64,000 nucleotides of DNA from Paenibacillus lentus (GCF_003931855.1 NZ_CP034248.1:3038001-3102000), one strand, 5' to 3'; numbered from the stretch's first letter, positions 50,865-60,078 are shown. Notes: a model not told the origin generated them from the sequence alone. Program-made: numbers and translations.

Positions 50865-51776
50865 TTGGAACAATATGTTGCCCCATTTATGGGTTATTTA
50901 ACGGATCATAAAAGGTTGAGTACGGCGACATTGGAATGTTATAAAAGAGACATTGAGCAATTCATCGGTTATTTGCGGGAGCGGGAAATTGTAGAGCCAG
51001 GCCAAATGACCAAGGCAGGCGTGAAGCTGTATTTTTCAACGTTAAGCAAGGCGGGCAAGGCTCCGGCCACGATCGCCCGGTCCTCAGTTTCCTTGCGTGC
51101 TTTTTTTCAATATTTGCAGCAAGAACGACTTATCGATCATGATCCTGGACATTGGATTGAGTCGCCTAAAATCGACAAGTCTGCACCGCAAACCTTAACC
51201 GTGGAGGAAATTGATCTACTGTTGGACAGGCCCGACACTTCGCAAGCACCCGGATTACGAGATAAAGCCATGATGGAACTGCTTTACGCCACGGGCATTC
51301 GAGTTTCCGAGTTAATTTCCTTGAATGTTCAGGACGTGGATACTTCGATGCGGTACGTCCGTTGCTCGGGCGGGAAGGAAAGAATTATACCTATAGGTAC
51401 CCTTACGGCGAATTGGGTTCAGCGATACTTAGAGGAGAGCCGTCCCCGCCTATTAGGAGAGTCTGCCGCCGATGTGCTGTTCACGAACGCGAGAGGAGAT
51501 CGTCTTACCCGCCAGGGCTTCTGGAAAATCGTCAAGAAGTACGGGAAAGACGCTGGTATCGAGACCGATATTACCCCGCATACGCTTCGTCACTCCTTTG
51601 CCGTGCATTTACTGGAAGGCGGTGCAGATGTGAAGTCGGTGCAGGAGATGCTGGGCCATACGGATTTGGTCACGGTGCAAATGTATTTGAACAAAACGAA
51701 AACCAATTTGAAATCTGTTTATGAAGCTTTTCACCCTCGTGCCCGAACCCAGGCATCAAAATCATCTGCGGAGTGA
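50865..51776 (+). CDS. xerD: Site-specific tyrosine recombinase XerD
   Basis: Resolves chromosome dimers at dif with XerC. The 303-residue product has the SAM-like N-terminal domain (TATLECYKRDIEQFIGYL-type) and the catalytic domain with Arg in YATGIRVSELISLN, HTLRHSFAVHLLEGGAD and GHTDLVTVQMYLNKT carrying the final His and the nucleophilic Tyr. The TTG start at 50865 follows GGGGGG. It is 36 nt after yqzK. It is the housekeeping enzyme, unrelated to the integrase remnant at 47 kb. Confidence 0.94.
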   Translation: MEQYVAPFMGYLTDHKRLSTATLECYKRDIEQFIGYLREREIVEPGQMTKAGVKLYFSTLSKAGKAPATIARSSVSLRAFFQYLQQERLIDHDPGHWIESPKIDKSAPQTLTVEEIDLLLDRPDTSQAPGLRDKAMMELLYATGIRVSELISLNVQDVDTSMRYVRCSGGKERIIPIGTLTANWVQRYLEESRPRLLGESAADVLFTNARGDRLTRQGFWKIVKKYGKDAGIETDITPHTLRHSFAVHLLEGGADVKSVQEMLGHTDLVTVQMYLNKTKTNLKSVYEAFHPRARTQASKSSAE

Positions 51777-51844
51777 GATTTCGTGGAGATTATCAATAAT
51801 AACCATAGTGATTGAAATGAACCTTGCAAAGGAGATCAAGTATA

Positions 51845-52672
51845 ATGACAACGACATTAACAAAAGGAATGATTCAGGAAGCTGCGGATTATATCCGCTC
51901 GAAATCAAGCGTAACGCCGAAGCTAGGACTAATACTCGGCTCAGGTCTAGGAGTACTCGCTGAGCACATCGATGATGCTGTAAGTATCGCTTATCAGGAT
52001 ATCCCTTACTTTCCACAGTCAACGGTAGAAGGACACGCAGGCGAACTGCTGATCGGCTCCGTGCAAGGCACACCTGTAGTGCTGATGAAGGGACGCTTTC
52101 ATATGTATGAAGGCTACGGGCCGGAGCTAACCGCGTTTCCGGTGCGGGTCATGAAAGCGCTTGGCGTATCCAGGCTGCTTGTAACGAACGCGGCCGGAGG
52201 GATAAATACATCTTACGAGCCAGGCGACTTAATGCTGATCTCGGACCATATAAATATGACGGGCAGGAATCCGTTGGTGGGGCCGAATGATCCTGAGCTC
52301 GGTGCGCGCTTCCCTGATATGTCGGAGGCGTACAGTCGCAAACTACGTGAGATTGCGAGGCAAGTTGCTTATGAAAAGGACATTCCGCTTCAGGAGGGAG
52401 TGTATGTCGGCCTCCTAGGCCCTTCTTATGAGACTCCGGCAGAAATTCGCATGTTCCGTACTTTAGGAGCAGATGCGGTGGGCATGTCCACCGTATCTGA
52501 GGTCATCGTGGCGAGACATGCGGGTATCGAGGTATTAGGTATTTCCTGCATTAGTAACATGGCTGCCGGTATTCTTGATCAACCGCTTTCCCATGAGGAA
52601 GTCATTGAGACGACGGATCGGGTACGGGAGAAGTTTTTGAACCTCGTGTTGGGAATTATACCGAAGCTGTAA
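51845..52672 (+). CDS. punA: Purine nucleoside phosphorylase, trimeric type
   Basis: Phosphorolyses inosine and guanosine to base and ribose-1-phosphate. The 275-residue product has LGLILGSGLGVLAEH, the phosphate loop GRFHMYEGYGP, NAAGGINTSY, GLLGPSYETPAEIRMF and EVLGISCISNMAAG. AAAGGAGATC precedes ATG 51845. In Bacillus, drm (phosphopentomutase) comes between xerD and this gene; it is absent here. A terminator follows. Confidence 0.95.
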   Translation: MTTTLTKGMIQEAADYIRSKSSVTPKLGLILGSGLGVLAEHIDDAVSIAYQDIPYFPQSTVEGHAGELLIGSVQGTPVVLMKGRFHMYEGYGPELTAFPVRVMKALGVSRLLVTNAAGGINTSYEPGDLMLISDHINMTGRNPLVGPNDPELGARFPDMSEAYSRKLREIARQVAYEKDIPLQEGVYVGLLGPSYETPAEIRMFRTLGADAVGMSTVSEVIVARHAGIEVLGISCISNMAAGILDQPLSHEEVIETTDRVREKFLNLVLGIIPKL

Positions 52673-52705
52673 ACCGTAATAGCTCTTAATCAATAAAGCG
52701 ATTTA

Positions 52706-52757
52706 GTGGCGTTTCCAAATGATCTATATTTAGATCTTCGGAAGCGCCGTTTTTTTA
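52706..52757 (+). terminator. Rho-independent terminator after punA
   Basis: GGCGTTTCC pairs with GGAAGCGCC, enclosing a second hairpin (GATCTA/TAGATC), followed by GTTTTTTTATTT. Confidence 0.85.
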
Positions 52758-52765
52758 TTTTAGCA

Positions 52766-52796
52766 GGAATATATTGGCTGTGTTTCGCCGATACTA
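52766..52796 (+). promoter_or_regulatory. Candidate forespore (sigma-F/G) promoter of dacF
   Basis: GGAATA (52766-52771) and GATACTA (52790-52796) are 18 nt apart, about 50 nt before dacF. They resemble forespore promoters (GAATA-like -35, CATNNTA -10). dacF is a sigma-F gene in Bacillus. The match is suggestive only. Confidence 0.4.
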
Positions 52797-52845
52797 GGTT
52801 AGCAGAATCCAATATTTTGTAAAATCTGTTGAAGGAGGACTACTC

Positions 52846-54030
52846 TTGAGCAAGCGGTTGTTAATTTGGAGTATCGCAGTGCTGCTTACCTTTTCAGTCT
52901 GGCCAGGGGCCATCTCTGCCGCTCCGAGCGGGGTACATGAGGAAGGGGATACGCTGCTAGCGGATAGTGCAAACTCTGCGATTTTAATGGATGCCGACAC
53001 CGGTACGATTATTTATGAAAAGAAAAGCCATGAAAAGCTGCCGCCAGCCAGTATTACGAAAATTATGACGATGCTGCTGACGATGGAAGCAATTGAAAAA
53101 GGAACTTTGAAGCTGACGGATAAAGTTACAACAAGTGAATACGCAGCATCCATGGGCGGTTCGCAAATATTTTTGGAAGCCGGAGAGCAGATGACCGTTG
53201 ATGAACTGCTCAAAGGTATTGCGATGGCATCCGGCAACGATGCTTCCGTGGCGATTGCCGAGAAAATTGCCGGTTCCGAGAAGGCCTTTGTGCGTCTGAT
53301 GAATGAACGGGCTGCTGAGCTTGGGATGAAGGATACGCTATTCAAAAACTGCAATGGGCTGCCAGTAGAGAATCATTACAGTTCTGCCTATGACATTGCA
53401 ATCATGAGTCGGGAACTGCTGAAACATCCAGAGGTTACGAAATATACTGGGGCTTATCAGGACTATTTGCGTCAAAATACGCAAAAGCCATTTTGGCTTG
53501 TTAATACGAATAAGCTGGTTAGGTTTTATAGCGGCGCCGATGGTTTGAAGACAGGGTATACGTCCGAGGCGAAGTTTTGTTTGGCGGCTACTGCGCAAAG
53601 AGACGGGTTGCGGTTGATTGCGGTCGTGCTCGGGGAACCCAATACAAAGACGCGGAATAGCGAGGTTTCCGCAATGTTCGATTATGCCTTCTCCCAGTAT
53701 ACTCTGCTGCCGATCTACAAGGCGGGTGAAATGATCGGGAAGGTTAAGATTCAGAAGGGACAGTCTTCACTGCTGGAGCTGTCCGCTGCGCGCCAATTAA
53801 ATGTGCTGGTCAATAAGGGAGCAAGCCCGGGCAGCATCACACATAAGCTGGAGGCCCCTGAGAAGCTGGCTGCTCCTATTAAGAAAGGGCAGAACATTGG
53901 GAAGCTAATCGTATATCAGGATGATAAGGTGATCCGAGAATTCGAGCTGCAGGCGCCAACCGATATTAATAAGGCAGACTGGTGGACGATGTTTAAGCGC
54001 ACGGCCTCACACCTCTTTTTTGTAGATTAA
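52846..54030 (+). CDS. dacF: D-alanyl-D-alanine carboxypeptidase DacF
   Basis: Low-molecular-weight penicillin-binding protein that trims spore peptidoglycan side chains. The 394-residue product has a signal peptide (WSIAVLLTFSVWPGAISAAP), the three active-site boxes SxxK (PPASITKIM), SGN (AMASGNDASVAI) and KTG (GLKTGYTSE), and a C-terminal PBP5-like beta domain with an amphipathic end. The TTG start follows GAAGGAGGA. It lies directly ahead of the spoIIA operon, as in Bacillus. Confidence 0.94.
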   Translation: MSKRLLIWSIAVLLTFSVWPGAISAAPSGVHEEGDTLLADSANSAILMDADTGTIIYEKKSHEKLPPASITKIMTMLLTMEAIEKGTLKLTDKVTTSEYAASMGGSQIFLEAGEQMTVDELLKGIAMASGNDASVAIAEKIAGSEKAFVRLMNERAAELGMKDTLFKNCNGLPVENHYSSAYDIAIMSRELLKHPEVTKYTGAYQDYLRQNTQKPFWLVNTNKLVRFYSGADGLKTGYTSEAKFCLAATAQRDGLRLIAVVLGEPNTKTRNSEVSAMFDYAFSQYTLLPIYKAGEMIGKVKIQKGQSSLLELSAARQLNVLVNKGASPGSITHKLEAPEKLAAPIKKGQNIGKLIVYQDDKVIREFELQAPTDINKADWWTMFKRTASHLFFVD

Positions 54031-54059
54031 TAGGTTTTTTCTTCTAGTTTTGTCAAGGA

Positions 54060-54089
54060 GAAGGAATTCGCGGCAAGCTTATAGAATTG
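54060..54089 (+). promoter_or_regulatory. Sigma-H promoter of the spoIIA operon
   Basis: GAAGGAATT (54060-54068), a 12-nt spacer and ATAGAATTG (54081-54089) match the sigma-H consensus RNAGGAWWW-N11/12-RNNGAATWW almost completely, about 34 nt before spoIIAA. The -35 is identical to that of the spo0A promoter. Just upstream, TTGTCAAGG is an imperfect 0A box. Confidence 0.78.
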
Positions 54090-54122
54090 TTGTGTTCATG
54101 TCAGGGAGGAGAGTGAACAGAC

Positions 54123-54476
54123 GTGAATTTACATGTGGAAATGGTAAGACACCGTGAGACGCTCATTGTGCGTTTAAGCGGGGAGTTGGATCATCATACG
54201 GCCGATGATGTCCGTATGCGAATGGATGAAGAAATTGCACGGGGGGATTGCCGCCATCTTGTGCTCAGCCTGAAGTCCTTGCAATTTATGGACAGTTCCG
54301 GGCTTGGAGTTATTTTGGGCAGGTACAAGCTGATCAAGCACAAAGGCGGAAAAATGGTGCTGTGCGACGTAAATCGTTCCGTTTATCGACTGCTCGAAAT
54401 GTCGGGGCTCTTTAAGATTATGAGTATTGTCGAGAACGAGAGCGCCGCGCTCTCTGAATTGGAGGTCGCATTATGA
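54123..54476 (+). CDS. spoIIAA: Anti-sigma-F factor antagonist SpoIIAA
   Basis: STAS-domain protein that releases sigma-F from SpoIIAB in the forespore. The 117-residue product has [16 protein letters not shown], with Ser58 as the expected phosphorylation site. The GTG start at 54123 lies after GGGAGGAGAGTG. It overlaps spoIIAB by 4 nt. Confidence 0.96.
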   Translation: MNLHVEMVRHRETLIVRLSGELDHHTADDVRMRMDEEIARGDCRHLVLSLKSLQFMDSSGLGVILGRYKLIKHKGGKMVLCDVNRSVYRLLEMSGLFKIMSIVENESAALSELEVAL

Positions 54477-54925
54477 GCCAAGCCGCCAACAATTTTATGT
54501 CGTTGCAGTTTGCCGCAAGGTCGGAAAATGAGTCTTTTGCCAGAGTGGCGGTTGCATCGTTTGTATCGCAGCTTGATCCAACCATGGATGAAATTACAGA
54601 TCTTAAGACGGTCGTGTCTGAAGCCGTGACGAACTGTATTATTCACGGATACAACAGTGACCCTGAAGGGGTTGTCATGATTTCCGCCCATATTGAAGGG
54701 GACACGGTTACTTTAGTGATTGAGGACAAGGGACAAGGAATAGAAGATGTAGAGCTTGCGAAGCAGCCTCTTTACACGTCCAAGCCGGAATTGGAGCGTT
54801 CGGGCATGGGCTTTACGATCATGGAGAATTTTATGGACGAGTTCGACGTCACGAGTGAAATGGGTGGCGGTACGTCCATTCGGATGAAGAAGAGGATTGT
54901 ATCGAAGAAAGCTTTATATAATTAG
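54473..54925 (+). CDS. spoIIAB: Anti-sigma-F factor / SpoIIAA kinase SpoIIAB
   Basis: GHKL-fold kinase that holds sigma-F and phosphorylates SpoIIAA. The 150-residue product has the N box [14 protein letters not shown], the G1 box [13 protein letters not shown] and the G2 region [18 protein letters not shown] 54473 overlaps the spoIIAA stop. Confidence 0.96.
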   Translation: MSQAANNFMSLQFAARSENESFARVAVASFVSQLDPTMDEITDLKTVVSEAVTNCIIHGYNSDPEGVVMISAHIEGDTVTLVIEDKGQGIEDVELAKQPLYTSKPELERSGMGFTIMENFMDEFDVTSEMGGGTSIRMKKRIVSKKALYN

Positions 54926-54936
54926 GGGTTGGATCT

Positions 54937-55692
54937 ATGGATGCTGATGTGAAGCAAACCTCAAGAGAGTTTTTGGGTGATGCCGAAGTGAAGCGGTTGA
55001 TCGCTCTGAGTCAATCCGGAGATCATGGTGCTCGTGATCGGCTTGTAAACTGCAATATTCGGCTCGTCTGGTCGGTAGTACAGCGGTTTTTGAATCGGGG
55101 GTATGAACCCGAGGATTTATTCCAAATCGGCTGTATCGGCCTGCTGAAATCAGTGGATAAATTCGATCTCAGCTATGACGTCAAATTTTCCACGTATGCT
55201 GTTCCGATGATTATCGGTGAAATCCAGCGTTTTTTGCGGGATGATGGGACGCTCAAGGTCAGCCGCTCACTCAAAGAAATGGCGAACAAAGTACGCAAGA
55301 AGAAGGATGAATTGTCAAAGGTGCTGAATCGACTCCCCACTGTCAAAGAGGTTGCCGACGAACTCGGCTTGACACCGGAGGATGTTGTATTTGCCCAAGA
55401 AGCCAATAAACCGCCAACCTCGATTCATGAGACGGTATTTGAGAATGATGGTGATCCGATTACCTTGATGGATCAAATTGCGGATGAGTCGCAGGATCGT
55501 TGGTTCGATAAGCTGGCGCTCCACGAAGCTATTCATGGCCTGTCTGATCGAGAGCGATTGATCGTATATTTGCGCTATTTCCGTGATCAAACTCAGTCTG
55601 AAGTAGCGAGCCGGCTCGGAATTTCCCAGGTTCAGGTATCCAGGCTTGAGAAAAAAATACTGCAAAATATCCGTGACCAGATTGCTCAATAG
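54937..55692 (+). CDS. sigF: RNA polymerase sigma-F factor
   Basis: First forespore-specific sigma factor. The 251-residue product has region 2 (DRLVNCNIRLVWSVVQRFLN, YEPEDLFQIGCIGLLKSVDKF, KFSTYAVPMIIGEIQRFLRD), a region 3 segment (LPTVKEVADELGLTPEDVV) and region 4 (RLIVYLRYFRDQTQSEVASR followed by the LGISQVQVSRLEKK helix-turn-helix). AGGGGTTGGA precedes the ATG. It completes the spoIIA operon. Confidence 0.97.
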   Translation: MDADVKQTSREFLGDAEVKRLIALSQSGDHGARDRLVNCNIRLVWSVVQRFLNRGYEPEDLFQIGCIGLLKSVDKFDLSYDVKFSTYAVPMIIGEIQRFLRDDGTLKVSRSLKEMANKVRKKKDELSKVLNRLPTVKEVADELGLTPEDVVFAQEANKPPTSIHETVFENDGDPITLMDQIADESQDRWFDKLALHEAIHGLSDRERLIVYLRYFRDQTQSEVASRLGISQVQVSRLEKKILQNIRDQIAQ

Positions 55693-55730
55693 TAAGATTG
55701 TTCCATAAAGCCTACAAGACCATTTTCAAG

Positions 55731-55763
55731 AGCGGCTGTCGGTTAATCCGAGAGCTGCTTTTT
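55731..55763 (+). terminator. Terminator after sigF
   Basis: A 12-bp stem with one mismatch (AGCGGCTGTCGG with CCGAGAGCTGCT) on a TTAAT loop, followed by TTTTT. Confidence 0.75.
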
Positions 55764-55810
55764 GCTGTTTGTATAGACGCGCAGTAGCTGCCGCTTTTCA
55801 TTCACCACGA

Positions 55811-55838
55811 GTAAAGCCTCCTCTCTATTGGCATACTA
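55811..55838 (+). promoter_or_regulatory. Candidate forespore (sigma-G) promoter of spoVAA
   Basis: CATACTA (55832-55838) is a perfect forespore -10 (CATNNTA); GTAAA at 55811-55815 is a poor -35, 16 nt away. The expected start at about 55845 lies just before the spoVAA ribosome site. spoVA is sigma-G controlled in Bacillus. Confidence 0.4.
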
Positions 55839-55869
55839 TGGTCAATTCGTCCTGAAAAGAGGTGTTAGG

Positions 55870-56511
55870 ATGAAACAGAGCCCCGTTATAATCTATTTGC
55901 AGCTGCGGAAGCATGTTAAGCTTCCTATTGGCCAGGCTGTACGCCTTCGCGATATAGCGCGCGTTCTAACCGATGCGAAGCTGGAACCAAATCTTCTGGA
56001 TGTCGTGATCAAAAAGCCCGAGGAGCAAGACGGTAATTTGGTTCTAATCGATATGCTTCAGATTATAGCGAGTATCCAAGCCCGCGCCCCGGCTATGCAG
56101 GTGGAGTATATCGGCGAGCCTCAGGTGCTCGTAGAAATGGTCAGGCCGGGCAAGAAACCGTTGTTTCTATTGTTTATACTCGTTTGGCTGCTCTTATTCT
56201 TCGGTTCGGCGCTAACGATTATGAATTTTCATGCCGATGTGAGCATGCAGGCGGTTCAAGTCCGCATTGTCGAGATGATTACCGGCGAACGAGATGAACA
56301 TCCTTACTTATTTCAGGGAGCTTATTCTATTGGTATAGGATTCGGGATGGTCGTGTTTTTTAACCATTTGTTCAAGAAAAAATGGAATGAAGAGCCCACT
56401 CCACTGGAGGTGGAAATGTACCTGTATCAAGAAAATCTGAATCAATTCGTGATTTCCGAGGAATATAAGAAGATGTATCGAGCGGCAGAACGGGGTGAGA
56501 AGGAGCCGTGA
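55870..56511 (+). CDS. spoVAA: Stage V sporulation protein AA
   Basis: Component of the spore DPA-uptake/release machinery. The 213-residue product begins MKQSPVIIYLQLRKHVKLPI, has an N-terminal soluble domain (about 1-90) and two membrane segments (PLFLLFILVWLLLFFGSALT and GAYSIGIGFGMVVFF). AGAGGTGTTAGG sets ATG 55870; the earlier in-frame ATG at 55828 overlaps the promoter. It overlaps spoVAB by 4 nt. Confidence 0.9.
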   Translation: MKQSPVIIYLQLRKHVKLPIGQAVRLRDIARVLTDAKLEPNLLDVVIKKPEEQDGNLVLIDMLQIIASIQARAPAMQVEYIGEPQVLVEMVRPGKKPLFLLFILVWLLLFFGSALTIMNFHADVSMQAVQVRIVEMITGERDEHPYLFQGAYSIGIGFGMVVFFNHLFKKKWNEEPTPLEVEMYLYQENLNQFVISEEYKKMYRAAERGEKEP

Positions 56512-56936
56512 TCTCCCCTTGGTCGGCGGTGGTGTTTATTTTCCTTGGCTTGGCTGGTGGTATAGCGGTTGGAGGTGGAATCATTGCTCTTTTCATTGTA
56601 CTTGATGTCATTCCGAGGCTGGCGCAAATAACGGGCTCTTATGACAAGGTGCATTGGTATGAGGGAGCAATGGTCAGTGGAGCCTTGATCGGTACGGCGG
56701 CTGATTTTTATCAGTGGCACTTTCACGGACCGTGGCTGCTCAGCGGTATTATCGGCTTGCTGAACGGCGTGTTTATCGGCTTGCTCGCAGCAGCATTGAC
56801 CGAGGTGCTTAATGTTTTGCCGATTCTCGCTAAGAGACTTCAAATGCAGCATTATTTGTTCGGGTTACTTCTTGCTATGGTATTCGGTAAAGTAGCCGGC
56901 TCATTATTTGAGTTTTTTGTGTATTCCCCTAAGTAG
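56508..56936 (+). CDS. spoVAB: Stage V sporulation protein AB
   Basis: A 142-residue membrane protein with about five hydrophobic helices; GGIAVGGGIIALFIVLDVIPRL and GLLAAALTEVLNVLPILAKR match SpoVAB. The GTG start at 56508 overlaps the spoVAA stop, after GAGAAGGAG. In Bacillus spoVAC, AD, AEb and AEa follow; here spoVAF is next. Confidence 0.9.
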   Translation: MISPWSAVVFIFLGLAGGIAVGGGIIALFIVLDVIPRLAQITGSYDKVHWYEGAMVSGALIGTAADFYQWHFHGPWLLSGIIGLLNGVFIGLLAAALTEVLNVLPILAKRLQMQHYLFGLLLAMVFGKVAGSLFEFFVYSPK

Positions 56937-56975
56937 AGGACATCTTGATATGAACGCATGCAGGGAGGTAAAAGT

Positions 56976-58637
56976 ATGACGGATCGGGAGCAAAACGGAT
57001 TTACGCATAATGAGCAGCATCCACCGGATTTTTTTCCTTATCCGGAGGGATATTCCGTCGAGGAGACGGACAGCGTGGACGAAGAGAAAGGAAAGAGGGA
57101 CGAGGAGCTACGGAAGGTAAAAATTGAACGTGAACGCTCGGACTCTGTTGAGGAGTCGGTTGTCTATTGGCAGAAAAGCAGTCAGATCAGCGAGGAGTTA
57201 GATACAACGAGGAAGACTTTGGAGGAGGTCGTAGGTCTAGGCAAAAGCTTTGATGTCGATTTTCGAGAAATGACATTTGGCGATACGCGAACGGGATTGT
57301 TTTTTGTCAGCGGTTTTGCGAAAGAGGATATACTGCAGGAAATACTCAAAAGATTAACTTATTTGTCTCCTGACAATTTGTCCTCTGGTGCTTTGCAAGC
57401 CTTTTTTGATCTCTATATCCCGCATATTCAGGTAAAAAAAATCGATAAGCTATCTGATGTCATATTGATGGTATTAGGCGGGATGAGCGCTTTGTTTATT
57501 GAAGGAGAGCGGGAAGCTTTAGTGATGGATACTCGTTCTTATCCGATACGAAGTCCTGAAGAGCCTTCGCTCGAACGCGTCGTTAGAGGCGCTCGGGATG
57601 GTTTTACAGAGACCTTGCTCACGAACGTTACGTTAGTGCGTCGACGTCTTTGCGACCCAGGTCTAATCTTTGAAATGCACAAAGTAGGACGCCGAACCCA
57701 AACCGCGGTTTGCATCGCTTACATCGATGATATTGTAGATAAGACGCAGGTCGAAGCTATACGCGACAAGATTACCTCGATCGATATCGACGGCATTCCG
57801 CTTGCGGACAAGCAATTGGAGGAAGCGATTGTACGCAAGGGCTGGAATCCCTATCCACTCGTTCGATATTCAGAGAGACCGGATGTCGTCGCTTCGCATA
57901 TAATGGAAGGGCGGGTAGTGATATTTAGTGATACATCACCCAGTGTAATTATTTTGCCGACTACATTCTTTGATTTATGCCAGCATGCGGAAGAGAACAG
58001 ACAGACGGCATTTATGGGGACATATTTGCGCTGGGTGCGTTTTATCGGCATTCTTGCTTCGTTGTTTTTGCTCCCCCTATGGTTGCTGCTGGTTATCCAT
58101 CCGGAAATGAAGCCGGCTATGATGTCGTTTATCGGCCCGCAGGCTAATGCGAAAATTCCGCTGATCGCTCAATTCCTATTAATTGAATTTGGGGTAGATT
58201 TACTACGAATGGCCGCTGTACATACGCCAACGCCGCTGGCTTCGGCCATGGGTCTGATCGCAGCGATATTAATTGGGGATATTGCCGTCAAGACGGGATT
58301 GTTCGTCAACGAAGTAGTTCTGTATATGGCTGTAGCGGCAATAGGGATGTTTGCGACGCCGAGCTATGAGCTGGGGCTTGCCAATCGGGCTGTTCGATTG
58401 GGTTTGCTAGTCGCCGTAGCGATCTTTGGCGGATCCGGATTTGTAGTAGGTGTAACAGCGTTTGTTATTTGGCTCACCCTAAGACGCTCCTATAACACCT
58501 CCTATCTCTGGCCGTTTATTCCATTTAATGCAAAGGCGATGGCAGCGATATTATTCCGTATGCCGGTCATGACATCCAAGCAAAGGCCATCGATCAATAA
58601 AACAAGGGATCGTACGCGAATGCCGCGCCAGGAGTAG
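56976..58637 (+). CDS. spoVAF: Stage V sporulation protein AF (GerA-family germination protein)
   Basis: A 553-residue protein related to GerAA-type receptor subunits. A long charged N-terminal domain precedes the family motif PSLERVVRGARDGFTETLLT and RRRLCDPGLIFEMHKVGRRT. Then follow about five membrane helices from residue 345 and a short basic tail. GGGAGGT precedes ATG 56976. It probably tunes germination at the inner spore membrane. Directly following spoVAB, with spoVAC-AE missing between, is unlike Bacillus. Confidence 0.91.
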   Translation: MTDREQNGFTHNEQHPPDFFPYPEGYSVEETDSVDEEKGKRDEELRKVKIERERSDSVEESVVYWQKSSQISEELDTTRKTLEEVVGLGKSFDVDFREMTFGDTRTGLFFVSGFAKEDILQEILKRLTYLSPDNLSSGALQAFFDLYIPHIQVKKIDKLSDVILMVLGGMSALFIEGEREALVMDTRSYPIRSPEEPSLERVVRGARDGFTETLLTNVTLVRRRLCDPGLIFEMHKVGRRTQTAVCIAYIDDIVDKTQVEAIRDKITSIDIDGIPLADKQLEEAIVRKGWNPYPLVRYSERPDVVASHIMEGRVVIFSDTSPSVIILPTTFFDLCQHAEENRQTAFMGTYLRWVRFIGILASLFLLPLWLLLVIHPEMKPAMMSFIGPQANAKIPLIAQFLLIEFGVDLLRMAAVHTPTPLASAMGLIAAILIGDIAVKTGLFVNEVVLYMAVAAIGMFATPSYELGLANRAVRLGLLVAVAIFGGSGFVVGVTAFVIWLTLRRSYNTSYLWPFIPFNAKAMAAILFRMPVMTSKQRPSINKTRDRTRMPRQE

Positions 58638-58746
58638 TTAAATAGGTTGTCTGATAAAAAATACAAATGATCATCGTAAAAATCCATTTTTCAGTTCACC
58701 TAATGTTTGTTATACTGGTGTAAAAATTGAAAGTGGAGAGTGCTAA

Positions 58747-60078
58747 ATGTATTTACATGGTACTAGTAAAATTAATGCCAAAGGGCATCTTGAAATCGGC
58801 GGTTGCGATACAGTCGATTTGAAGCAGCAGTATGGTACACCGCTCTACATCGTTGATGAAGCACTTGTACGGCAAAGATGCCGCGAATATATGGATGCAT
58901 TCAAGCAATCGGGTCTTACATTTCAGGTAGCTTATGCGAGCAAGGCTTTCTGTGTGATGGCGATGTGCAGATTGGTGGAGGAAGAGGGGCTGTCGCTGGA
59001 CGTCGTCTCTGAAGGAGAACTGTACACGGCACTTCAGGCTGGTTTTCCGCCGGAGCGCATTCATTTCCATGGCAACAACAAGACGCTGGATGAACTGGAA
59101 ATGGCCATTTCCGCGGGTATTGGCTGCTACGTCGTGGATAATTTCACGGAGCTGCATATGCTTCAGGCTGTAGCCGCTGAGAAGGGAATCGCCGTGAACG
59201 TTCTGTTGCGTGTAACACCGGGCGTGGAAGCGCACACGCATGAATTTATTTCTACGGGACAGACCGATTCAAAATTCGGTTTTGACATCGGCAATGGCTC
59301 AGCTAAAGAGGCTGTCGAGCTGGCTTCCGGCAGCTTGAATCTTCGTTTGCTCGGAGTGCATTCGCATATCGGTTCGCAGATTTTTGAAGTGGAAGGCTTT
59401 GAACTGGCCATTGAGCGCGTAGCTCGTTTTGCGAGCGATGTTAAGGAAACGCTAGGTGTCGTTTTCAAGGTGATTAATCTAGGTGGGGGCTTCGGCATTC
59501 GCTATACCGGCGATGACCAGCCGCTGCAAGTGTCCCAGTACGTCAAAGCGATTACGGACGCGGTCAAGAAGCATTTTGCTGAAGTTTATGCGCAAATTCC
59601 GGAAATTTGGGTAGAGCCAGGCCGCAGTATTATCGGCGATGCTGGCACCACGCTATACACCGTCGGTTCCACGAAAGATATACCAGGCGTGCGCAAATAT
59701 GTCGCTGTTGACGGCGGGATGACCGATAATCCGCGCCCGGCGCTTTATGACTCCAAGTATGAGGCGATGCTGGCGAACCGGGGAAATGACCCCCATGAAG
59801 AGACGGTATCGATCGCCGGCAAGTGCTGCGAGAGTGGGGATATGCTCATTTGGGACCTGGAGCTGCCTAAAGTAAACCAGGCAGATTTACTGGCTGTATC
59901 CTGCACAGGGGCTTATAATTATGCAATGGCCAGCAACTATAATCGCATTCGCCGTCCAGCCGTTGTCTTTGTCAAGGACGGGGCCAGTGATGTTGTCGTC
60001 AAGCGCGAGACGCTGGATGATATCATTTCCTGCGACGTTATTCCCGAACGTATTTCCAAGCAGCCATCATTTAAATAA
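58747..60078 (+). CDS. lysA: Diaminopimelate decarboxylase
   Basis: PLP enzyme of the last lysine step. The 443-residue product has the PLP-Lys motif VAYASKAFCVMAM, LDVVSEGELYTALQAGFPPE, GGGFGIRYTGDD, VEPGRSIIGDAG and the second-subunit active-site CCESGDMLIWD. GTGGAGAG precedes ATG 58747. lysA follows the spoVA genes as in Bacillus. A TATACT -10-like sequence lies about 40 nt upstream. Confidence 0.96.
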   Translation: MYLHGTSKINAKGHLEIGGCDTVDLKQQYGTPLYIVDEALVRQRCREYMDAFKQSGLTFQVAYASKAFCVMAMCRLVEEEGLSLDVVSEGELYTALQAGFPPERIHFHGNNKTLDELEMAISAGIGCYVVDNFTELHMLQAVAAEKGIAVNVLLRVTPGVEAHTHEFISTGQTDSKFGFDIGNGSAKEAVELASGSLNLRLLGVHSHIGSQIFEVEGFELAIERVARFASDVKETLGVVFKVINLGGGFGIRYTGDDQPLQVSQYVKAITDAVKKHFAEVYAQIPEIWVEPGRSIIGDAGTTLYTVGSTKDIPGVRKYVAVDGGMTDNPRPALYDSKYEAMLANRGNDPHEETVSIAGKCCESGDMLIWDLELPKVNQADLLAVSCTGAYNYAMASNYNRIRRPAVVFVKDGASDVVVKRETLDDIISCDVIPERISKQPSFK

